From: Spartobacteria bacterium
Lineage (GTDB): Bacteria > Verrucomicrobiota > Verrucomicrobiia > Chthoniobacterales > UBA10450
Assembly: GCA_021324035.1 (NCBI GenBank)
Contig: JAJPJU010000045.1
Location: 1 to 5,049, forward strand
Reading direction: 5' to 3'
DNA length: 5,049 bases
Shown here: piece by piece, positions 1 through 5,049 of the stretch
How the letters are laid out: each line of letters starts with the position of its first letter
Position numbering within the stretch: position 1 is the first letter of the stretch
Notes under the pieces: model-generated
The model's input: only the letters and a program-made list of their open reading frames with translations
The model's database searches: none
Told to the model about the DNA's origin: nothing
Position numbers and translations under genes: made by a program

Positions 1-1116
1 GCGGGAATGTTCACCACGAATCAGGTTTGTGCTGCACCGGTAGAAATTAGCCGGCAACATTCCGCGAAAAAATTCGCGCGCGCAGTCGTCGTGAATTCCG
101 GTAACGCCAACGCAGCCACGGGCGCCCAAGGCTTGCGGGACGCCGAAGAAATGGCGCGAATGACTGCTTCCGCGCTGACGGATCTCAAACCCAGGGATGT
201 CCTCGTTTGTTCGACCGGCCGAATCGGTGTGCCGATGCCGATGAAAAATGTTGCGCGCGGGATTCGCGCCTGCGCGCCAACCGTCGCCAGATCGCCATCC
301 AGCGCACAACAGGTAGCGGAAGCGATCATGACCACCGACAGCTGTCGCAAAGAGATCGCGGTCGAATTCAAAATCGGCCGGTCCACGGTTCGAATCGGTG
401 GGATTTGCAAAGGCGCGGGAATGATTCAGCCGGGAATGGCGACGATGCTGGGATTTATCACGACCGACGCAGCGATTGAGCCGGCGGCACTCAAGCGCGC
501 TCTAAAAGTCGCCGTCGCCCGGAGTTTCAATCGAATCACCGTCGATGGCGACATGAGCACAAACGACAGCGTGATCATTCTCGCCAACGGGCTGGCTCGA
601 AACTCGAAATTGGAAATTCGAAATTCGAAATTTCAGAGGGCATTGAATTATGTCTGTCTCGAACTCGCCAAAATGATCGTGCGCGATGGCGAAGGCACTA
701 CCCGGGTTGTAGGTGTGCGAATTCGGGGAGCGCGGAATGATCGGGAAGCGGAGATTGCGGCGCGAGCAATTGCGAACAGCTCGCTGGTTCGAACCAGTTG
801 GTTCGGTGGCGATCCCAATTGGGGACGAGTATTGTGCGCAGCCGGGTACTCGAAAGCGCGGATCGATCAAAGCGTTATCGACGTGGGTTATGCCGCGCCC
901 GACAGCCGCAAAATTCTTTTTGCATTTCGGCGTGGGCGTCCGACAAATGTCGCCTTGAAAGCGTTGGGCCGGATCACTTCACAGTCCGAATTCGATCTTC
1001 ATGTCGATCTTCACCGCGGTCGCGGCGAATTCATGATTTACGCAGCCGATCTGACTGAAGAGTACGTGACCTTGAACAAGGGCGATATTACCGATCCGGC
1101 GACGCTCGGCGGCTGA
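1..1116 (+). CDS. argJ: Glutamate N-acetyltransferase / amino-acid acetyltransferase ArgJ (5' partial)
   Basis: ArgJ moves the acetyl group from N-acetylornithine to glutamate, releasing ornithine and recycling N-acetylglutamate; some members also use acetyl-CoA. The frame is open from the first base (Ala-Gly-Met-Phe-Thr-Thr-Asn), and that Met lies inside the conserved GxFTTN segment. The true start is therefore upstream and roughly 30 residues are missing. Counting from Met at position 7: NSGNANAATG (30-39); the self-cleavage region KGAGMIQPGMATMLGF, with the nucleophilic Thr at residue 146 (bases 442-444); DGDMSTNDS (180-188); DGEGTTR; GGDPNWGRV (267-275); and a DLTEEYV C-terminal motif. 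The family is made as a precursor cut before this Thr into two chains. The visible 369 residues plus the missing part match the usual length of about 400. Residues 200-209 are encoded by a 7-bp tandem repeat in a variable loop. The stop shares one base with the argB start. Whether it is mono- or bifunctional cannot be told from the sequence. Confidence 0.96.
   Translation, partial: AGMFTTNQVCAAPVEISRQHSAKKFARAVVVNSGNANAATGAQGLRDAEEMARMTASALTDLKPRDVLVCSTGRIGVPMPMKNVARGIRACAPTVARSPSSAQQVAEAIMTTDSCRKEIAVEFKIGRSTVRIGGICKGAGMIQPGMATMLGFITTDAAIEPAALKRALKVAVARSFNRITVDGDMSTNDSVIILANGLARNSKLEIRNSKFQRALNYVCLELAKMIVRDGEGTTRVVGVRIRGARNDREAEIAARAIANSSLVRTSWFGGDPNWGRVLCAAGYSKARIDQSVIDVGYAAPDSRKILFAFRRGRPTNVALKALGRITSQSEFDLHVDLHRGRGEFMIYAADLTEEYVTLNKGDITDPATLGG
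604..631. repeat. Heptanucleotide tandem repeat (4 copies) inside argJ
   Basis: Four consecutive 7-bp units read TCGAAAT, TGGAAAT, TCGAAAT, TCGAAAT; the second differs at one base. TTCGAA palindromes lie at 617-622 and 624-629, and the palindrome GAAATTTC follows at 627-634. The tract is much more AT-rich than its surroundings. It is translated in frame as part of NSKLEIRNSKF, in the ArgJ loop after the NDSVIILANG strand, where family members vary in length and sequence. The conserved helix with ALNYVCLELAK resumes directly afterwards, so the gene is not broken. It looks like a short low-complexity repeat accommodated in a tolerant loop. Confidence 0.8.
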
Positions 1117-1982
1117 TGAAAAAAATTATTTCGAAAGCGGCCACGCTGCTGGAAGCGTTGCCATACATTCAACGTTTCCGAAGCCAGATCTTCGTCGTGA
1201 AATACGGCGGCAGCTTCATGGATTCGCCCGATCCGGAGGAGCGACACCGGGTTGCGCGCGATATCGTTTTTCTTGAAGCGGTCGGAATTAATCCAGTCGT
1301 CGTCCATGGCGGCGGCAAGGCGATTACCCGTGCTTTGGAAAAGGCCGGAACAAAATCGCAGTTCGTTCACGGCTATCGGGTTACGGACCAGGCCAGCGCG
1401 GAAATCGTCGATCGGGTCCTTTCGCGCGAAATCAATCCCGACATTGTGCGATCGATTGAAGAGTTCGGCGGCAAAGCCCGCGGATTATCCGGCCCTGATA
1501 TTTTTCGGTGCCGAAAGTTCTCGGTTCCAAACGAAGACGTCGATCTCGGATTCGTCGGCGAAGTTTCCGAAGTGAACGTGGAACCGTTGCGGGAATGCAT
1601 CCGCCGAAGCATCACTCCGGTGATTAGCCCGACGGCGATGGGGGATGATGGGAACGTCTATAACTGCAATGCCGACATTGCTGCGGCGAAGACTGCAATC
1701 GCCCTGAAGGCTCGCCGATTGGTTTTCATGAGCGATGTTCCAGGATTGCTGCGCGATCCCAAAGAAAGTTCCAGCCTGTTAAGTCATCTCGCGGTCAGTG
1801 AAGTTCCAAAATGGCGAGAGAAAGGCGTGATCGGCGAGGGAATGATTCCAAAAGTAGATAGCGCAGTCGCGGCAATCGAAAGCGGTGTCGAAAAAGTGCA
1901 GTTCGTCGACGGACGAATTCCGCATTCGGTGTTGCTCGAAATTTTCACGGACGCCGGTGTTGGAACAGAGGTCGTGTTATGA
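1116..1982 (+). CDS. argB: Acetylglutamate kinase ArgB, probably arginine-inhibited type
   Basis: ArgB uses ATP to phosphorylate N-acetylglutamate, the second step of arginine synthesis, in the cytoplasm. It is an amino acid kinase family member of 288 residues, a normal length for the arginine-sensitive class. Visible motifs are VVKYGGSFM with Lys29 for phosphoryl transfer, VVHGGGKAI (62-70) forming the substrate glycine loop, GYRVTD with Arg88, YNCNADIAAA with Asp187, MSDVPGLL (205-212) in the nucleotide site, and GEGMIPKV with Lys246. Residues 1-20 form an extra N-terminal helix (AATLLEALPYIQRF) before the first strand. Known arginine-inhibited hexameric kinases carry this helix and E. coli-type enzymes lack it. 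The C-terminal LLEIFTDAGVGTE also fits the arginine-site region. Feedback inhibition is inferred and suits the presence of ArgJ. The ATG overlaps the argJ stop by one base (TGATG) with only a weak GGCGG upstream, suggesting translational coupling. The 3' end overlaps argD by four bases. Confidence 0.97.
   Translation: MKKIISKAATLLEALPYIQRFRSQIFVVKYGGSFMDSPDPEERHRVARDIVFLEAVGINPVVVHGGGKAITRALEKAGTKSQFVHGYRVTDQASAEIVDRVLSREINPDIVRSIEEFGGKARGLSGPDIFRCRKFSVPNEDVDLGFVGEVSEVNVEPLRECIRRSITPVISPTAMGDDGNVYNCNADIAAAKTAIALKARRLVFMSDVPGLLRDPKESSSLLSHLAVSEVPKWREKGVIGEGMIPKVDSAVAAIESGVEKVQFVDGRIPHSVLLEIFTDAGVGTEVVL
1967..1971 (+). promoter_or_regulatory. Ribosome binding site of argD
   Basis: AGAGG lies inside the end of argB, seven bases before the argD ATG at 1979. 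It supports this start, which also gives the four-base ATGA overlap with the argB stop. Confidence 0.55.
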
Positions 1983-3241
1983 AGGAAGCGCTTCAGCCGC
2001 CGGCGCCGGCGATTGTGCAAAACGAAACGAAACGCGTTCAGGAGTTGTTCGACAAGAATGTGGTCCCCTCGTATTCGCGTTTCGATCTGGTTCTTGAACG
2101 GGGGGAGGGAAGTTACGTTTGGGATGTTGATGGCAAACGCTATCTCGATCTTGCGGGCGGAATCGCCGTTTGCTCGTTAGGCCACGCCCATCCCGAAATT
2201 ACCAAGGCGCTGACCGAGCAATCGAAGAAACTCATTCACGTTTCGAACCTCTATTATACCAAACCCCAGGGACAGCTCGCGGAGCGGATTGTGGAGCACA
2301 TCGCCCCCGGGCGGGTCTTTTTTTGCAACAGCGGCGCGGAAGCGAACGAGGGTCTGTTCAAGTTTGCTCGAAAATTCGGATATGCCGCCGGCCGATACGA
2401 AATCATCACCACTACCGATTCATTCCATGGCCGAACTCTGGCCGGAATCGCCGCAACCGGTCAGGAAAAAGTGAAAAAGGGATTCGCGCCGGAAGTCACC
2501 GGCTTCGGACAGGTCCCGTTCAACGATTTGGAAGCGATGCGCCGCGCAATTACGAAAACAACCGCCGCGATTTTAATCGAGCCAGTCCAGGGTGAAAGCG
2601 GAGTCACGATTGCGAAGCCGGAGTACTTGATTGGGCTCCGCCGGCTTTGCGACGAGCACAATTTGCTTTTGTTGTTCGATGAAGTGCAGGCCGGACATTT
2701 CCGTACCGGAAAATTTCAAAGCTGGCTGCGCGTTTTGGAAAACGAAAAGGTTGGTCTCCTTCCGGACGCGGTTTCGATGGCGAAGTCGCTGGGCGGCGGT
2801 TTTCCGATCGGTGCATTTTGGATTCGGGAGAGATTCGCAAACGTTCTTGGCCCGGGCACCCACGCGAGCACTTTTGGCGGAACGCCGCTGGCGTGTGCGG
2901 TTGCGTTAAAGATTTTCGATGTGATCGAGAAGGAGGATCTGGCTGATAACGCGAGGCAGACCGGCGAATTCATCCTGGGCGGCCTGCAAGAGCTACAGCA
3001 GCGATTTCCGAACGTGATTAAGGGCGTGCGGGGTTTTGGTTTTATGATCGGAATTGAGTTTCAGGCGCAATTCAAAGCTGTCGACGTCGTGAAGGAATTG
3101 CACAAACGTCACTTGCTCAGCGTTCCTGCCGGAACTTCTGTTATCCGATTATTGCCGGCGCTGAATCTTTCGCGCGGCGAAGCTCAGGATGGTTTGCGAA
3201 TAATTGAGAGTTTGGTTGCCGATCTGGCGAAGAAACAATGA
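1979..3241 (+). CDS. argD: Acetylornithine aminotransferase ArgD
   Basis: ArgD is a pyridoxal-phosphate class III aminotransferase. It converts N-acetylglutamate semialdehyde and glutamate to N-acetylornithine and 2-oxoglutarate; many homologues also serve as the succinyl-diaminopimelate aminotransferase of lysine synthesis. The 420 residues are slightly longer than the usual 390-410. Motifs in order: DLAGGIAVCSLGHAHP (57-72), NSGAEANE (117-124) for phosphate binding, FHGRT (149-153) for cofactor stacking, EPVQGE (201-206), LFDEVQ with Asp234 contacting the pyridine nitrogen, and SMAKSLGGGFPIGAF with Lys269 as the Schiff-base lysine. HASTFGGTPLACA and a C-terminal small domain ending in the RLLPALNLS segment follow. 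Two small departures from common ArgD proteins are seen: AGHFRTG in place of the usual TGxGRTG, and several extra residues between that motif and the lysine (WLRVLENEKVGLLPDAV). Both its start and stop overlap neighbours by four bases. Context within the arg cluster makes ArgD more likely than ornithine or GABA aminotransferase. Confidence 0.95.
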   Translation: MKEALQPPAPAIVQNETKRVQELFDKNVVPSYSRFDLVLERGEGSYVWDVDGKRYLDLAGGIAVCSLGHAHPEITKALTEQSKKLIHVSNLYYTKPQGQLAERIVEHIAPGRVFFCNSGAEANEGLFKFARKFGYAAGRYEIITTTDSFHGRTLAGIAATGQEKVKKGFAPEVTGFGQVPFNDLEAMRRAITKTTAAILIEPVQGESGVTIAKPEYLIGLRRLCDEHNLLLLFDEVQAGHFRTGKFQSWLRVLENEKVGLLPDAVSMAKSLGGGFPIGAFWIRERFANVLGPGTHASTFGGTPLACAVALKIFDVIEKEDLADNARQTGEFILGGLQELQQRFPNVIKGVRGFGFMIGIEFQAQFKAVDVVKELHKRHLLSVPAGTSVIRLLPALNLSRGEAQDGLRIIESLVADLAKKQ

Positions 3242-4146
3242 CCACAAAAATCAAGCACTTGCTCAGCATCGAACAGCTTTCTCGAAGCGAAATCGAAGGG
3301 ATTTTGCAACGCACAGCCGAGTTAAAATCGAATCGGGGCAAGATTTCGGCACAACCGCTGGCCGGACAAACCTGGGCCCTGATTTTTTCGAAGCCGTCGA
3401 CCCGGACGCGAGTTTCGTTCGAAGTCGGAATCCGCGAGCTCGGGGGCGAAACGATTTACCTTAACGCCGCGGATGCACAGCTTGGTCGCGGCGAACTCAT
3501 CAAGGACACCGCGCGCGTTCTTGCCCGAATGATCCACGGCGCAGTGATCCGAACTTACGCGCAAAGCGACATCGAAGAGTTTGCCGAATTCTCGGGCGTT
3601 CCGACAATCAACGCCCTGACCGATGAGGAGCATCCGTGCCAGATCCTGGGCGACATTTTCACGATCATCGAGAAGCGCGGCCAGATTGAAAAAACGGTTG
3701 TCGCCTACATCGGCGATGGAGTTTCAAATACTGCCCGTTCCTGGTTGTTCGCTGCCGGCAAACTTGGTTTCGAGTTGCGAATTGCGTCGCACAAAAAATA
3801 TCTGCCGAAGAAGAAATTGGTGGAACGCGCGGGCGGACGGGTAACCTGCACCGACGACGTGGCAACGGCGGCGAAAGGCGCGGATGTGCTCTACACCGAC
3901 ATTTGGGTCTCGATGGGAAAGGAATCGGAAGAGGCGCGGCGCGAAGCCGAGCTGGGACCTTATTGGATCAATGAATCAGTTGTGAAGATCGCGAAACCGG
4001 ACGCGCTGGTTATGCATTGTCTACCGGCGCACCGCGGCCAGGAAATCGACGAGAAGACCTTTGAAAATCATGCGCAAACGATCTTTGATCAGGCAGAGAA
4101 TCGATTGCATGTGCAAAAGGCCATTCTGGTTGAACTAGTTAAGTGA
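3238..4146 (+). CDS. argF: Ornithine carbamoyltransferase ArgF
   Basis: ArgF joins carbamoyl phosphate and ornithine to make citrulline. At 302 residues it is of normal length for the anabolic enzyme. The carbamoyl-phosphate domain shows SKPSTRTRVSFE, with Ser54-Thr55-Arg56-Thr57 binding phosphate, then IRTYAQSDIEEFA and LTDEEHPCQILGD with His132-Pro-Cys-Gln. The ornithine domain shows GDGVSNTARSW (159-169), TDIWVSMG with Asp221, Ser225 and Met226, and MHCLPAHRG with Cys261. The DxWxSMG loop and HCLP motif identify ornithine as substrate and argue against aspartate or N-acetylornithine transcarbamylases. In the usual Asn-Asn pair the first position is Ser163, while the ornithine-contacting second Asn (164) is kept. 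The ATG overlaps the argD stop by four bases with only a weak purine-rich stretch before it, so it probably depends on coupled translation. It is the last arg gene of the run, and no argG or argH follows. I see no clear terminator directly after its stop. Confidence 0.97.
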   Translation: MTTKIKHLLSIEQLSRSEIEGILQRTAELKSNRGKISAQPLAGQTWALIFSKPSTRTRVSFEVGIRELGGETIYLNAADAQLGRGELIKDTARVLARMIHGAVIRTYAQSDIEEFAEFSGVPTINALTDEEHPCQILGDIFTIIEKRGQIEKTVVAYIGDGVSNTARSWLFAAGKLGFELRIASHKKYLPKKKLVERAGGRVTCTDDVATAAKGADVLYTDIWVSMGKESEEARREAELGPYWINESVVKIAKPDALVMHCLPAHRGQEIDEKTFENHAQTIFDQAENRLHVQKAILVELVK

Positions 4147-4341
4147 CGCGCTCGAGCCGGGGTTTCGATGGGACAACTTTTTGCATGGTCCGCAGATGCT
4201 ATAGATGGCGGGTTGCTTCTCACTGCTTTGCTTAATTACGCCTCCACACAGCGCGCAAATAGTTCGGCCATCGTCTTGCTTTCCACTGCTGCTGCCGCTG
4301 GACCGCTGGCGTTTATCCCGATCTCCGCGTGAAGTGCCCAC
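4135..4341 (-). CDS. Possible small zinc-ribbon protein (68 aa), unconfirmed
   Basis: This - strand frame runs from a GTG at 4341-4339 to a TAG at 4137-4135, overlapping the end of argF by 12 bases in convergent orientation. The N-terminal third is polar and Ser/Lys-rich (RSSGSSSGKQDDG). The rest contains two Cys-x2-Cys knuckles, CALC and CGPC, separated by 17 residues, with a Tyr-Ser-Ile just before the second pair and a His soon after. The spacing is like that of small bacterial zinc-ribbon proteins that hold one structural zinc. Function is unknown. The start is weak: no ATG exists in the frame, which is open upstream to a stop at 4416-4414, and the G-rich stretch at 4364-4359 is too far from the GTG to be a good ribosome site. 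It could be a genuine small gene, a decayed remnant of one, or chance. The cysteine pattern is the only real support. Confidence 0.4.
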   Translation of the reverse strand: MGTSRGDRDKRQRSSGSSSGKQDDGRTICALCGGVIKQSSEKQPAIYSICGPCKKLSHRNPGSSASLN

Positions 4342-4353
4342 AGTCCGAAATCG

Positions 4354-4377
4354 TGCGTCCCCCCGAAAAGAGACGCA
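4354..4377 (-). terminator. Weak hairpin after the receptor gene, possible terminator
   Basis: TGCGTC at 4354-4359 and GACGCA at 4372-4377 are perfect inverted repeats. In - strand RNA the stem extends by a U-G and a C-G pair to about eight pairs around a short loop. It lies about 22 bases beyond the - strand receptor stop. The following sequence has only a three-base T run, so this is at best a poor intrinsic terminator. In the + direction it is followed by AAAA, not a T run. Confidence 0.25.
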
Positions 4378-4399
4378 AAATTCCTGTTTGGCTGGGTTT

Positions 4400-5049
4400 T
4401 TAGAAGCGTTTTTTTAGCGCAACGTACCAAGTACGGCCCCGGATGTTAGCCGTGCTCTCGTCATAACCGTTCTCAAGTGAAGCTGCGACAAACGGCGGCT
4501 GCCTGTCTTCCAGGTTGTTGATTCCAAGGGTGATAGTTGTGTTGTTAATCCAGGAGCGCCAGCCGTGCGGCCGATATTCAGCGCTACTTGGAGCCACGAC
4601 TTTCTTCGTGGCGGCCGTCATCGCCTTGCCGCTATTCTTTGAGTAGCCGGCAACGTCGCCCGGGGTTGAAGGGACCAACGAGTTAAACGTGTAATTCAGA
4701 ATCCAGTCCACCGTCGTCCATTCCCGAACTTTCCGATCACGATGATCAGCAGTGAAGGCAACGTTATCCCAATACTGGCCGGCGAAATGAATGGTGAAGC
4801 CGGTATCGAGACCGGCCAGCGGTGAGCCTGATGGTCCGTCGTAGAACAAGCTGCTGAACCAGCGGTTGTGCGTGAACGAGCCACCAGCACTGTTTCCCAG
4901 AAATCCGCCGCCAAATTTCCCGATTACATTTTGTTCGGGGCCATCGGGCACGGCCTGGAGAACTGCGCGATCGAGATAGGTCCCTCTGAGTGTGGCGGTA
5001 ATGACGCCCCAGTCTTCATGCCCCAGCGTTTTTGTGTCGAAAGAGTAAA
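4400..5049 (-). CDS. TonB-dependent outer-membrane receptor, C-terminal beta-barrel part (5' partial)
   Basis: Only the last 216 or so codons are inside the window; the frame stays open on the - strand to the right edge (first residues YSFDTKTLGHEDWG). The visible part is a series of amphipathic, aromatic-rich strands separated by polar loops, such as FTIHFAGQYWDNVAFT and WTTVDWILNYTFNSL. Next comes the hallmark penultimate segment TLGINNLEDRQPPF, matching the GxNNLxDxxPP pattern of TonB-dependent receptors, then a Tyr-Asp and RGRTWYVALKKRF. The terminal Phe is the usual outer-membrane signal recognised by the BAM machinery. Such receptors import siderophores, cobalamin, carbohydrates or other large substrates using TonB energy. 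The plug domain and TonB box lie outside the window, so the substrate cannot be named. The GTG at 4951-4949 is an internal valine, not the start. The gene converges on the arg operon and is probably unrelated to it in function. Confidence 0.9.
   Translation of the reverse strand, partial: YSFDTKTLGHEDWGVITATLRGTYLDRAVLQAVPDGPEQNVIGKFGGGFLGNSAGGSFTHNRWFSSLFYDGPSGSPLAGLDTGFTIHFAGQYWDNVAFTADHRDRKVREWTTVDWILNYTFNSLVPSTPGDVAGYSKNSGKAMTAATKKVVAPSSAEYRPHGWRSWINNTTITLGINNLEDRQPPFVAASLENGYDESTANIRGRTWYVALKKRF

Noticed and set aside
7..9. ATG at position 7 as the argJ start.
   Set aside because: It falls inside the conserved GxFTTN segment and the frame is open before it, so the N-terminus lies outside the window.
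502..870. A 122-residue - strand frame inside argJ.
   Set aside because: It is a shadow of the strongly conserved argJ frame; its FRISNFQFRVS stretch comes from the 7-bp repeat.
4150..4182. GCTCGAGC palindrome just after the argF stop, followed by a short T run, as a possible arg operon terminator.
   Set aside because: The stem is only four pairs per arm and the T run at 4178-4182 is about 20 bases away, so it does not form an intrinsic terminator.
4205..4417. A 70-residue + strand frame after argF.
   Set aside because: No motif and low-complexity composition. It lies antisense to the zinc-ribbon candidate and its cysteines do not form a pattern.
4236..4430. A 64-residue - strand frame overlapping the end of the receptor gene and the possible zinc-ribbon frame.
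   Set aside because: No recognisable motif, it overlaps the well-supported receptor C-terminus, and it competes with a frame that has a cysteine pattern.
4400..4951. Reading the receptor as a 183-residue protein starting at the GTG at 4951-4949.
   Set aside because: The frame continues open through 5047 with barrel-like sequence (TLGHEDWGVITATLRGTYLD upstream of the GTG), so the GTG is an internal valine and the gene is cut by the window edge.

Overview
The window holds most of an arginine-biosynthesis operon on the + strand (argJ-argB-argD-argF, positions 1-4146). A short convergent junction follows (4147-4399), then the C-terminal end of an outer-membrane TonB-dependent receptor on the - strand (4400-5049, running off the right edge). 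All four arg enzymes keep the family motifs I could check and look functional. argJ lacks its first few dozen codons because the window starts inside it.

The four arg genes are tightly packed. The argJ stop and argB start share one base (TGATG at 1114-1118). argB/argD and argD/argF each overlap by four bases (ATGA). This implies one transcript with translational coupling. Together the genes give a near-complete route from N-acetylglutamate to citrulline. ArgJ recycles the acetyl group between N-acetylornithine and glutamate, ArgB phosphorylates N-acetylglutamate, ArgD makes N-acetylornithine, and ArgF carbamoylates ornithine. argC is not in view and may lie just upstream; argG and argH are also absent. 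ArgB has the N-terminal helix typical of arginine-inhibited kinases, which fits an acetyl-recycling pathway where ArgB is the control point.

The receptor shows a Gram-negative outer membrane. The gene order, the moderately high GC, the wording of the ArgB, ArgD and ArgF motifs, and a short AATTCGAAATT-type repeat inside argJ together suggest a Verrucomicrobiota (Spartobacteria/Chthoniobacterales-like) or related soil bacterium. This is an inference from general impression, not a proven assignment.

The least ordinary items are small. One is a 28-bp run of 7-bp repeats that has become part of the argJ reading frame. The other is a possible 68-residue zinc-ribbon protein encoded on the - strand in the convergent junction. 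I found no CRISPR array, tRNA, rRNA, insertion sequence or phage gene, and no convincing sign of a new multi-gene system.
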